DNA of 35,926 bases from the NCBI RefSeq assembly GCF_003966155.1, contig NZ_RXNS01000028.1, positions 1 through 35,926 of the forward strand, written 5' to 3'. Shown piece after piece: positions 1 through 8,239 of this stretch. The notes under the pieces are model-generated. The model did no database searches. It saw nothing but the letters and a program-made list of their open reading frames with translations, and had not been told where the DNA came from. This stretch comes from Halomonas nitroreducens (GTDB taxonomy: Bacteria > Pseudomonadota > Gammaproteobacteria > Pseudomonadales > Halomonadaceae). The position numbers and the translations under genes are program-made. Numbering within the stretch: the first letter of the stretch is position 1; each line of letters starts with the position of its first letter.

Positions 1-121
1 ATCGATCGCTGGATCCGGTACTACAACGAAGAGCGGCCCCATCAGTCTCTGGACTATGTGGCACCCCGAGCACACCCGGCATTAGCCGCGTAGGGTGTGC
101 AGAAACCAGGGGGTCATTACA
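1..121 (+). mobile_element. 3' end of an IS3-family insertion sequence (truncated by window edge)
   Basis: The first 93 bases encode the last 30 residues of an IS3-type OrfB transposase (integrase core) ending in TAG at 91-93. The tail YYNEERPHQSLDYVAP carries the YNxxRPHxxL signature that closes these integrase-core transposases. The non-coding end after the stop finishes with GGGGGTCATTACA at 109-121. Its reverse complement, TGTAATGACCCCC, looks like an IS3-family terminal inverted repeat with the usual TG start. The left end and most of the transposase lie outside the window, so intactness and target duplication cannot be judged. The element borders the AT-rich sulfotransferase gene at the end of the polysaccharide locus. 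Confidence 0.85.
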
Positions 122-213
122 CTCTACTGATGTGCCCGCCACTTTTCTAGCTTTCAAGAAAATGAACTTGTACTCAAAACTAATGATTGCCATACAGATT
201 ACCTCTGGAAGCG

Positions 214-1206
214 TTAAGAATTCTTAAAGATCAACTTTGCGATTAAGTTAAATCTACTCAAGTGATCAACATCAAAGCCTTCACCGGCCCCTTCTTTATC
301 GACATCATCACTATTTATTTTAGCCAAACCATTAATATCACCAATAATTTCAACTTCTTTTGGTATCTTTTCTATCTCATCTTCCGCCCAGCCTGATATC
401 TCTTTAACAAATCCTTCGGGGATTTTTATTTTACTTCCTTCTTCGAGACTAGCCGCCGGGAAAAGCCCTTTCTTTAACAGCCACCTAATATATTCATATC
501 GACTTTCTTTTGGCATTTCTTTATTAAGAATATTGAGGGACCGCAAAAGTTCAGCATCTTCCCGCTTTAAAGACTTATTCTCTTGGGAACTATCTAGCTT
601 TGGTTCTGAAACCTCCCCCACCCCGCATGATTCACAAAACTTTTCAAGGAGATATGAACTGGGCTGATTCCCATTAGCGACTATTATGTCGACAGGTGCA
701 TGTTTCGCCCAGATGCGTGCGCTATCCCCAAAGCTATAGTTTTTCCACATCCCAATATTTTCTGAGCGGCAAAAGCCTATATGGTGGATAAATTCCGGGA
801 GCGATTTTATCCCTCCACCTTTTATACTTTGCTGCCACGCAGACAAAATAACCCTATGGAAGTTTCTTACCGTAATAACAACTTTGTCTACACCGTTTAT
901 TTTTTCTATGAAAGACGCTATTCCTTTTTCATTCATGCATGACAAAGCTTCTGCCGACAAAATAACATCTTTTCCACTAGAGTTTATTTCACCAACCAAA
1001 TCAGACCCAAGCTGCTCCCATTCTCTCCCGGATCTTATCCATGGAATATCACTCCCACAAATACCGTAGCAGGCGTGCTGATGATTAAATAAACTCCCGG
1101 GGTATAAGTAACCTTGCCTGTAAAGCTCCTCTCTGTTCTGGTGAAAAGAGTTCTGTATATATGTAGTGCCTGATTTCATCTGGCCAATATGAACAATTTT
1201 TCTCAC
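214..1206 (-). CDS. PAPS-dependent sulfotransferase family protein
   Basis: This 330-residue protein probably transfers sulfate from PAPS to a hydroxyl on a surface glycan. The N-terminal IVHIGQMKSGTTYIQNSF (about residues 4-21) matches the 5'-phosphosulfate-binding loop of sulfotransferases (K-S/T-G-T-T). VITVRNFHRVILSAWQQSIKGG near residues 109-130 matches the 3'-phosphate-binding segment with its conserved Arg and Ser. The start is GTG at 1206; it overlaps the TGA of the upstream glycosyltransferase (GTGA), which implies translational coupling. It is the last gene of the locus. Base composition is clearly more AT-rich than its neighbours, and an IS3 end lies 92 bp beyond its stop, so recent acquisition is likely. 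The acceptor sugar cannot be told from sequence. cysD, cysNC and cysQ in the same locus fit the assignment. Confidence 0.82.
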   Translation of the reverse strand: MRKIVHIGQMKSGTTYIQNSFHQNREELYRQGYLYPGSLFNHQHACYGICGSDIPWIRSGREWEQLGSDLVGEINSSGKDVILSAEALSCMNEKGIASFIEKINGVDKVVITVRNFHRVILSAWQQSIKGGGIKSLPEFIHHIGFCRSENIGMWKNYSFGDSARIWAKHAPVDIIVANGNQPSSYLLEKFCESCGVGEVSEPKLDSSQENKSLKREDAELLRSLNILNKEMPKESRYEYIRWLLKKGLFPAASLEEGSKIKIPEGFVKEISGWAEDEIEKIPKEVEIIGDINGLAKINSDDVDKEGAGEGFDVDHLSRFNLIAKLIFKNS

Positions 1207-3326
1207 GTCCCACCCAACAGTCTACTAATATCATCGGCAATATTTGCATTCATTGGCTTGGTTAGAGCTTTACCGTCTTCCATGAACACCACTTCTTTTG
1301 CTTCTTTATAGTCATTTACAACATAATTCTTTCCCCAAATCTTCGCTGCCCCATCCCAGTCCCAGATGATCGGCGTGGCGCCGGTCAACATCCCTTCACC
1401 GATGGCCATATGAAAGGATTCAAAATCGGATGGCGAGAGAATAAAGCCCACCATGGTGAACCAGTCGTTGACGTCATCACCGGGGGGGTCAAAGATCACT
1501 TTATGTCGTAACCGAGGGTTGCTGTTGATGCGTTCGAAGACATTACGATAGTAGGCTAGCTCGTCTTCGCGCTTGAGCAGCCAGCCGTAGTTGAGCGGGT
1601 GCTTGCCCTTCACCCGCAGGCAGTAGCGGTCATCCTCTTCTAGCAGGGCTTCCAGCAGGTCCACCGCTCGATCGAGGCGCTTGCTCTTGGGCGCAACCCC
1701 CACGATACCCAACGTAAAACGGGCCTCCCCGGTCTTCTTCTTGGGCGTGAACTTGGTGTCGTCCAGGTAGTTGGGAATCACCGAGGTCTTGTCGACGGGG
1801 AAACCCTTGAAGACTTCCAGCGCCTGTCGGCGGGTATGCTCACTGACGAAGCTGACGTGGTCGATGTTGTCCCAGTTGGCCTCGCCCATATAAGGCGTGC
1901 GGGCCTCCTGGGCATGGAAGCGGGCCACCAGGCGCTGATGAGGCTGCTTGTGGTGGGAGTACCACTTGAGATTGCCCAGGCACCACTCGCAGAAGATCAC
2001 ATCCACCTGCTCCAGCAGCGCACGGCTGTGAGCTTCGTCATGCTTGTTATGACCCTGCCACTGGTCGGTAAGGAACTCGAACTGCCCAGTGGCTTCCAGC
2101 TTCTTCTGGAGCAGGGTGAAGAACTTGAGGTCGTGACCGGCGACCAGCACGCGAGTCTTTCGTGCCGGTTTGGGCGCCTTGGGGGCTTCAGCCAGCCACT
2201 GGCGAATCTCGTCCACGCGTGTCGAGAAGGTATGGCGCTCAGCCAGCCACTTGAGGGCGTCGGCGGCCTGCTGGGCAACCTGCGGTTCACGCAGCGCACG
2301 GGTCAGCTGGCGGCGGAACTCCTCTTCGCTGTTGGCAAACAGCGGATAGTCCTGGCCCAGCAGTTGCTCGTGGAGCGAGTTGCGATTGAGAATGGCGGCA
2401 CAGCCAGCGCCGCCGTACTCCAGAATCTTGGTGGAATACTCCACGGTGTCGTTCATGCTCTCCGCACGCCAGGAGAGCCCCACGCGAGCCTGCTGCAACT
2501 GCTGCTGTACGGCTTCGCGGGACTGCGCCCCCAGCCAGCTCAGGCCCCGGGTGTTCTCCAGTGCCTGCTGCATGCGCTGCTGATAGTCGGGACGAGCCGT
2601 CTCGTTATGGATCTTGTCCCCGATCATTATCAGCTCACTGCCTGGCTGCTCACGGTGAATGGCGGGCCAGGCCTCGGCCATTTCCAGGGTCATCCAGTCG
2701 CCCTTGAACTTGCCGGCGTAGATGGCCCTTGTCGGGCGCTCAGCCAACGCTGGCAGACGTTCAGGCAGGTCCGGGATCACCGGGGTATAGAGGCGGAACT
2801 TACTCTCCTCCAGATCGGGCACCAGTGCCTTCCACAGCGTCTTGAAGCCATCGGTCTGGCACAACAGGCGCTGGCAGCCTCGTGCGATGCGCTGCATGAC
2901 CAGGCGCTGGTCGGGGGCATAGTCGGCCACCGCCTGGGGGATGTCGGTGAGGTACATCCAGCACTTGGCCAGAACATCGGGGCTGTCCAGCAGTCGGGTG
3001 GCGATCTCCAGTCCGCGCACGATAACCACATCATAGGGATTGGCACGATCCAGCTTAACGGTCAGCTCGGCCATCATCGGCAGTGTCAAACGCTTGAAGC
3101 CCTTACCCTGCCAGTGCTGGCGGTCGGTCCCATCCAGGATGGTGAGGTTGTCAGCCGTTTTCAGCGGACCGAATAGCTCATCGCGATCCGGACTGCTCTT
3201 GGCCAGGAAATCCACCTCAACCGTGCCGGTGGCCGCCGTGGCCAGTGCAATGGTCTGCGCCCAGATCGAGGAGCCGTCGATGTAATTGAGGTCGGGGTTG
3301 CCGCAGATCAGAACACGCTTTGTCAT
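1203..3326 (-). CDS. Double GT-B glycosyltransferase (two group-1-like domains in tandem)
   Basis: The 707-residue protein appears to hold two GT-B glycosyltransferase units. The first is about residues 1-375 and contains VIVRGLEIATRL, RAIYAGKFKGDW and the C-terminal nucleotide-sugar segment STKILEYGGAGCAAILNR. After a Lys/Pro-rich linker (about 377-390) a second unit starts with TRVLVAGHDLKFFTLL. It includes VSFVSEHTRRQALEVF, IPNYLDDTKF, LGIVGVAPKSKRLDRAVDLL and the end motif SPSDFESFHMAIGEGMLTGATPI, as in GT4-like enzymes. No signal peptide or membrane segment is visible, so it is cytoplasmic. It starts 3 nt after the stop of the larger glycosyltransferase and overlaps the sulfotransferase start by 4 nt. 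It probably adds sugars to the exported polysaccharide. Donor and acceptor are unknown, and two domains suggest two linkages or a repeating one. Confidence 0.75.
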   Translation of the reverse strand: MTKRVLICGNPDLNYIDGSSIWAQTIALATAATGTVEVDFLAKSSPDRDELFGPLKTADNLTILDGTDRQHWQGKGFKRLTLPMMAELTVKLDRANPYDVVIVRGLEIATRLLDSPDVLAKCWMYLTDIPQAVADYAPDQRLVMQRIARGCQRLLCQTDGFKTLWKALVPDLEESKFRLYTPVIPDLPERLPALAERPTRAIYAGKFKGDWMTLEMAEAWPAIHREQPGSELIMIGDKIHNETARPDYQQRMQQALENTRGLSWLGAQSREAVQQQLQQARVGLSWRAESMNDTVEYSTKILEYGGAGCAAILNRNSLHEQLLGQDYPLFANSEEEFRRQLTRALREPQVAQQAADALKWLAERHTFSTRVDEIRQWLAEAPKAPKPARKTRVLVAGHDLKFFTLLQKKLEATGQFEFLTDQWQGHNKHDEAHSRALLEQVDVIFCEWCLGNLKWYSHHKQPHQRLVARFHAQEARTPYMGEANWDNIDHVSFVSEHTRRQALEVFKGFPVDKTSVIPNYLDDTKFTPKKKTGEARFTLGIVGVAPKSKRLDRAVDLLEALLEEDDRYCLRVKGKHPLNYGWLLKREDELAYYRNVFERINSNPRLRHKVIFDPPGDDVNDWFTMVGFILSPSDFESFHMAIGEGMLTGATPIIWDWDGAAKIWGKNYVVNDYKEAKEVVFMEDGKALTKPMNANIADDISRLLGGT

Positions 3327-3329
3327 GGT

Positions 3330-6300
3330 TCAGCCTCCCACTGCTTGCTGGTGTGCGGTACCGCCGGGCTGAAACTGGTCGCTGTCGGCGAGGAAGATAT
3401 CCGGGTGCGTCACGCGCTCCTCCGGGCGGGCCTTGATCGGTTGCTCGAGAAACTCGGGCGTCTTCCACAGCGCACCGCTCAGGCTGGCCTGCCCGCCGTA
3501 GGCGAAGCGGTCCTGGTCCAGCGCCTTGGCCCAGCCACAAGCCCTGGGCTCGTAGAGGCTGGCATTGGTCAGGTCGCGGAGGTAGTGCTCGCCGTAGTGG
3601 CCATGGGGGCTTAGCCAACCGGCCAGGGGCGTATCGGCGTGCTGCTCGGCCAGCCAGGCGGCCTTCTGCCCCCTCTGCAGCAGGGTGATGTTGTCGGAGA
3701 GCGAGCCGGCCAACTGAGCCAGCCCCGGCGCGCAGGCGATGCCCAGCTGGAAGTGGCGATAGCTCTGCTTGTGGGCGAAGTGATTCAGCGCCTCGAGCTC
3801 GGCCTGAGTGTGCGCTTCAGCCACCAGCGCCATGGCGGGGTCGGTGGGCAGGCGGGTTTCAATGCCCAGGCGGTCGAAGATGTCGTTCAGGCGGTGGGCG
3901 TAGGTGTGCTTGGCGAACACCTCGCGGATACCGGCCAGACTGCGCCGGCGCCACTCGGCGTCGTCGGTCATCAGGGTGTGCAGGGCCTCGTCGGCCTCTT
4001 CCTGGCTGTGGACCAGCCACACGGCGTCGGAGTCGAACAGGTTCTCGATGCCCTTGGCGTAGGTGCTGACCACGGGGGTACCGCAGGCCATCAGCTCGAA
4101 CACCCGGCGCGAGAACATGGTGGGCGAGTCGGTCACCGAGTTGACGTTGAGGAACACCCGGTAGCGACTATATTCATCGCACAGTTCCTTGTAGGGCAGA
4201 CTGCCCTTGATCCCGGCCTGGTACTCTTCCGGGAAGGGGAAGATGCCAGTGCCGTGATTGCGATCAAAGATCTCCAGGCCGTGCCGATTGGCCGCCTGAA
4301 GCAGCCAGCGCATGGCCTGGCCGCGTTCGGCATGGCGGTTTCCGTACCAGCTGCCCGCGAAGCAGGCACGTGGTTTGCGGCCTGCCAGCGGCGCCGGCTT
4401 ATGCAGCTCTGGCTGGGCGGCAAAGGGCAAGGCGTGCACGTTGGGGTTGCCGGTCTTGGCCTGATAGGAGTCCTTCATGTTGGCGTCAGTGGTGAAGATG
4501 TGATCCACCAGCTTGGCGCTGCACATGAATTTCTGATGATGGACCGGGTCTTCCTTGTTCCAGAACAGGGTAGGAATGCCCCTCTCGCGGGCGTACTGGC
4601 AGATATGCGCCACTTCCTGTCCGGGCTTATTGGCGTAGTCCGCCACCCGGTACTGCCAGCTGCCGTAGTTGCCCTTCCAGGCGCTTTCGATAAAGAAGAA
4701 CTCGGGCTGGTACTTCTCGGCCAGGGCATACCAGTTATCCGGGCGCGGCTGGATCAGGTTCACGTCCTGCTCGAAGCAGCCGGTGGTAAATTCGTCCATG
4801 ATGCCGATTACATAGGGCTTACCGTTGGGCGGCTGTTCCGGCCAGCCGAGTATGCTGATCTCGGCAGCCTGGGCGCTCGGCGGTACGAACTGCGTGGGCT
4901 GGGACTTGTCCGGCTTGGGCTTCACACGAAGCTCGCGCAGCATCACCTGCTCGGCGTCACTCTTGTTGAACCCACAGACGCCCACACGGATCTCACTGAT
5001 GCCCTCGGGCACGGTGAAGGTGTGCAACTCCTGAATCTGGTTCTGGGTGCAGGGCAAATACTTGAAGTAGGCCTTGAGGTGGCCGGACTTCGCCATCTTG
5101 CCGCAGGGTTTTTCAACCAGCTTGCCCTCGGCATCGAAGCTGTTGATCAGCAACACTGCCTTGCGATTCTGCGCGCCCTTGATATTACGGTATTCGGCAG
5201 CGGCTTCGATGATCAGTGCTTGACCGGCCTTGACCGGGACGCTGTACCAGAGGGGGTCTTGCTGGGGCAGCTCGACGGTTTGCGGTTGGTTCAGCACACC
5301 GAAGCAGGACTGCGCTTGTGCCGTTGCTTTTGGCGCTGTTGTGGTGGGCGCTGCGACCACTGCGGGCTTGGACTGCGTTGTTGCCTCAACCTCTGTTCCC
5401 TCCCCCTTGAACGCCTTCACCATCGGTGCGGTATGCGCCGCGAACAGCCCATCGGCACCCAGCCTGGGTGCAGGCAGCATCAGTGACTTCTGAAGCGCTT
5501 GCGCCAGACTCTCGGGGAGGCCCGCTTGAAACGTCACCATGGAGGCATGCTTCGTCGCCTGCTCCGCCAGCGGTGCGACATCCGACCCCACAAGCCTCTT
5601 GCCGTAGGCCAGCGCCTCCACGGCCTTCATCGGCGGTACGAGTTCACATACCGGCAGCCTTTTGCGAGGAATCACGACCGTGTCGATCAGCGCGTAATAG
5701 TCAGCCACCTGCTCATGGGGCACCCGCCCCACCTGAATCAGCCACGGCTTGTCGGCCAGGCGTTGCGAGACCTTGGCGGCTTCGGTGACCGACTGGTCAT
5801 CGCCCACCAGCAGCAGCTTGAGCTTCTCCCCCTGAGCCACCAGCTGCGCGCCGGCATCGATCAGGGTCTCCAGCCCTTCATAGTCACTGAAGCTGCCTAC
5901 ATACCCCACCACCCTCTCATCATCGCCAATACCCAGACGCTGTTTTAGGGCCGGATCGGCGGCCTTGATCTCGGGTAGTGAGCTCATGCCGTTGGGCACG
6001 ATCTCGACCCGGTTCAAGTCAACGTCGCGTCGTCCCAGCTCCTCTTGCATAGGCTGGTTGAGGGTGAAGACCTTCTGCGCCTGGCGGGCCACGAAGGCAT
6101 CGCGCCTGGCCTCTCGCTTGCCTGCGGGGGTGTTGGCATAGCCCGGTTCGCGAGCGTCGCGAGAAAGCTCCCAGAAGCCTCGCACCTCGTTGAAGAACGG
6201 CAGGCCCAGGCGCTTGGCGGCGATCCAGGCCGGCAGGCCGAGCGTGTAGTTGGAAGCCGCCAGCACCACCGCCGGCCGGTAGATCCGGAACAGTTCCACG

Positions 6301-6644
6301 AAGCGGGCCACGCTGGCTTCCAGGTGCTCGCGCTCGTTGGCGGGCGCCTGGCCTGGCAGCCAGCGGCTATGCAGATAGCGTACGCCCTTCACCACGCGTT
6401 CCGGCGCCACGCTGCCCTGCGCTGCGCCCAGCTCCCACGGTCGCCCGGGGCGCACGAAGCAGAGGGTCTCGAAGCCGCACTTGTTCAGTGCCTGGGCGAT
6501 GCCCTGGGTGCGAATGGCGTAGCCGTTGCTGGCGTAGCTCTGGCCGTGACTGACCACATACGCCACACGCCCCGCAATGGGAGCCAGCACGGGCGTGGTG
6601 GGTTGGTCGGCGAGTTGGGTGGCAAGGTGAAGAAGGTCGTCCAT
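3330..6644 (-). CDS. Large multidomain glycosyltransferase (GT4-like, beta-sandwich, CgeB-like)
   Basis: Taken from the ATG at 6644 this is 1104 residues; an in-frame GTG at 6704 adds 20 residues but lies only about 7 nt from a strong inverted repeat, so I prefer 6644. Residues 25-400 form a GT4-like GT-B fold: GYAIRTQGIAQAL, VEIVPNGMSSLPEI, VGYVGSFSDYEGLETLI and VPPMKAVEALAYGKRLVGSD. After an Ala/Thr/Pro-rich linker, residues about 455-578 look like a beta-sandwich, possibly carbohydrate-binding. Residues about 605-930 resemble CgeB-type spore/maturation glycosyltransferases: FFFIESAWKG, ACFAGSWYGNRHAERG, SRRVFELMACGTPVVST. The last 170 residues are unassigned. It lies downstream of wecC and 3 nt upstream of the next glycosyltransferase, so it likely acts in backbone or side-chain assembly. 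Specificity is unknown. Confidence 0.75.
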   Translation of the reverse strand: MDDLLHLATQLADQPTTPVLAPIAGRVAYVVSHGQSYASNGYAIRTQGIAQALNKCGFETLCFVRPGRPWELGAAQGSVAPERVVKGVRYLHSRWLPGQAPANEREHLEASVARFVELFRIYRPAVVLAASNYTLGLPAWIAAKRLGLPFFNEVRGFWELSRDAREPGYANTPAGKREARRDAFVARQAQKVFTLNQPMQEELGRRDVDLNRVEIVPNGMSSLPEIKAADPALKQRLGIGDDERVVGYVGSFSDYEGLETLIDAGAQLVAQGEKLKLLLVGDDQSVTEAAKVSQRLADKPWLIQVGRVPHEQVADYYALIDTVVIPRKRLPVCELVPPMKAVEALAYGKRLVGSDVAPLAEQATKHASMVTFQAGLPESLAQALQKSLMLPAPRLGADGLFAAHTAPMVKAFKGEGTEVEATTQSKPAVVAAPTTTAPKATAQAQSCFGVLNQPQTVELPQQDPLWYSVPVKAGQALIIEAAAEYRNIKGAQNRKAVLLINSFDAEGKLVEKPCGKMAKSGHLKAYFKYLPCTQNQIQELHTFTVPEGISEIRVGVCGFNKSDAEQVMLRELRVKPKPDKSQPTQFVPPSAQAAEISILGWPEQPPNGKPYVIGIMDEFTTGCFEQDVNLIQPRPDNWYALAEKYQPEFFFIESAWKGNYGSWQYRVADYANKPGQEVAHICQYARERGIPTLFWNKEDPVHHQKFMCSAKLVDHIFTTDANMKDSYQAKTGNPNVHALPFAAQPELHKPAPLAGRKPRACFAGSWYGNRHAERGQAMRWLLQAANRHGLEIFDRNHGTGIFPFPEEYQAGIKGSLPYKELCDEYSRYRVFLNVNSVTDSPTMFSRRVFELMACGTPVVSTYAKGIENLFDSDAVWLVHSQEEADEALHTLMTDDAEWRRRSLAGIREVFAKHTYAHRLNDIFDRLGIETRLPTDPAMALVAEAHTQAELEALNHFAHKQSYRHFQLGIACAPGLAQLAGSLSDNITLLQRGQKAAWLAEQHADTPLAGWLSPHGHYGEHYLRDLTNASLYEPRACGWAKALDQDRFAYGGQASLSGALWKTPEFLEQPIKARPEERVTHPDIFLADSDQFQPGGTAHQQAVGG

Positions 6645-6710
6645 GGGATACCAGATAAGTCGTCGAGGTTGATGAGAGACGCAGGGCGCGTTGCCGCCAG
6701 TCACCCGCTG

Positions 6711-6759
6711 GGGCCAGGCTCCTGCACTGGCTTGTCCTTGTGCCGCAGGAGCCTGGCCC
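6711..6759 (-). terminator. 15-bp perfect inverted repeat between wecC and the glycosyltransferase
   Basis: GGGCCAGGCTCCTGC at 6711-6725 is the exact reverse complement of GCAGGAGCCTGGCCC at 6745-6759, with a 19-nt loop. It lies 8 nt beyond the wecC stop. No T-run follows on the minus strand, so it is not a classic intrinsic terminator. It may attenuate transcription or protect the 3' end of the upstream message. Confidence 0.55.
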
Positions 6760-6767
6760 GGAGGGGA

Positions 6768-8048
6768 TTAGCCCAGCAGGCCAACGGCGTCGATGACGGT
6801 TGGCTTGGCGCGAACGGCGTCGGTCTTCTGGATAAAGGGCTTGTGCTTCACCAGCACGCAGACCACATCGGCCTGGGCCAGGGCCTCCTCCAGGCTGACC
6901 AGCGCCACGTTGGGCGCCTCCAGGCGCTTGGGCAGGGCCTCGATATTGGGCTCCACCACCTGCACGCGGCAGCCCAGCCCGGCGATCTTCTCGGAAATGC
7001 CCAGGGCCGGGCTCTCGCGCAGGTCGTCGATATCCGGCTTGAAGGCCACGCCCAGGCAGGCCACGGTAAGATCACTGCGGCGCGCCTGCGGGTATTCGCG
7101 GTGATAGTGCTCGAGCGCGCCGTTCACGCGCTGCAGCACCCATTCGGGCTTGCCGTCGTTCACTTCCCGGGCGGTGCGGATCAATTGAGCCTGTTCGGGG
7201 CAGGCATCGACGATGAACCAGGGGTCCACGGCGATGCAGTGGCCACCCACGCCGGCGCCCGGCGAGAGGATGTTCACCCGCGGATGGCGATTGGCCAGGG
7301 CAATCAGCTCCCACACATTGATCTCGAGCTCATGGGCGATGGTGGAGAGCTCGTTGGCAAACGCGATGTTCACGTCACGGAAACTGTTCTCGGTCAGCTT
7401 GGCCATCTCGGCGGTGCGGGCGGTGGTGGGCACGCACTCCCCCTCCACCACGATGCCGTAGAGCGCACAGGCCGCCTCGGCGCACTTGGGCGTCATCCCG
7501 CCGATCACCCGGTCGTTCTCCACCAGTTCGCGCACCACGTGGCCGGGCAGCACCCGTTCGGGGCAGTGGGCGATGCGGATGTCCGAAGCCTCGCCATGGG
7601 TCTGGGGAAAGGTCAGGTCCGGGCGGGCCTCGGCCAGCCAGGCGGCCATCTGCTCGGTGGCCCCCACCGGGCTGGTGGATTCCAGCACCACCAGGTTGCC
7701 GGGCACCAGCACCTTGGCCAAGGCTTCGCTCGCCGCCTTGATATAGCGCAGGTCGGCCTGGTGATTCTGGCCGTTCTCGTCGGTGTGGAACGGCGTGGGC
7801 ACGGCCACCAGGAAGGCGTCGGCCGGCTCGGGGGTGGTCGTCGCCCGCAGGTAGCCCTCGTGCACGGCGGCATGCACCACCATGTCCAGCTCCGGCTCGA
7901 TGATATGGATCTCGCCGCGGTTGATGGTCGCCACCGCATGCGGGTCGATATCCACGCCGATCACCTGCTTGCGACGCGAGGCGAAAACGGCGGCGGTGGG
8001 CAGGCCGATATAGCCGAGGCCGATCATCGAGATGGTATTGAATTCCAT
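6768..8048 (-). CDS. wecC: UDP-N-acetyl-D-mannosamine dehydrogenase
   Basis: The enzyme oxidises UDP-ManNAc to UDP-ManNAcA with two NAD+ in the cytoplasm, giving an acidic sugar donor. Counted from ATG 8048 it has 426 residues, the usual length for the UDP-glucose/UDP-ManNAc dehydrogenase family. An upstream in-frame GTG at 8096 would add 16 unsupported residues. Visible motifs are the Rossmann segment MIGLGYIGLPTA at the N-terminus, VAVPTPF, ESTSPVGATEQ, the lysine in AEMAKLTENSFRDVNIAFANEL and the catalytic cysteine in GGHCIAVDPW near residue 271. An SD-like AAGGGA precedes the start by about 10 nt. The upstream epimerase wecB, which makes UDP-ManNAc, supports ManNAc rather than glucose specificity. 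A terminator-like hairpin lies between the two genes. Confidence 0.9.
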   Translation of the reverse strand: MEFNTISMIGLGYIGLPTAAVFASRRKQVIGVDIDPHAVATINRGEIHIIEPELDMVVHAAVHEGYLRATTTPEPADAFLVAVPTPFHTDENGQNHQADLRYIKAASEALAKVLVPGNLVVLESTSPVGATEQMAAWLAEARPDLTFPQTHGEASDIRIAHCPERVLPGHVVRELVENDRVIGGMTPKCAEAACALYGIVVEGECVPTTARTAEMAKLTENSFRDVNIAFANELSTIAHELEINVWELIALANRHPRVNILSPGAGVGGHCIAVDPWFIVDACPEQAQLIRTAREVNDGKPEWVLQRVNGALEHYHREYPQARRSDLTVACLGVAFKPDIDDLRESPALGISEKIAGLGCRVQVVEPNIEALPKRLEAPNVALVSLEEALAQADVVCVLVKHKPFIQKTDAVRAKPTVIDAVGLLG

Positions 8049-8174
8049 GTCAGTAGGTTCCCTTGAAGATTCCAGATAGGCGCGAGCAGGCACCACGACG
8101 CAGTAAGGCGCTCGCCGAGACGACGCGCCGCCATTGCATCGGCCTCCCGCGGCGTCAATGTTCGGGGGTGAGAC

Positions 8175-8199
8175 AACGCCCGTTGGAGGATCGGGCGTT
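8175..8199 (-). terminator. Stem-loop between wecB and wecC
   Basis: AACGCCCG at 8175-8182 pairs perfectly with CGGGCGTT at 8192-8199 across a 9-nt loop, 40 nt beyond the wecB stop. The following minus-strand bases (GTCTC) are only weakly T-rich. Partial termination or processing between wecB and wecC is plausible, and would leave wecC partly dependent on another promoter. Confidence 0.5.
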
Positions 8200-8239
8200 T
8201 CATGGCATCAGGAGATGGCCAGAGTAGGTGCCAGCGCCT

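Noticed and set aside
3639..5486. 615-codon plus-strand open frame opposite the large glycosyltransferase
   Set aside because: It lacks family motifs and is the expected shadow of a high-GC gene; the same applies to the long plus-strand frames at 1836, 6045, 8228, 10039 and 18370.
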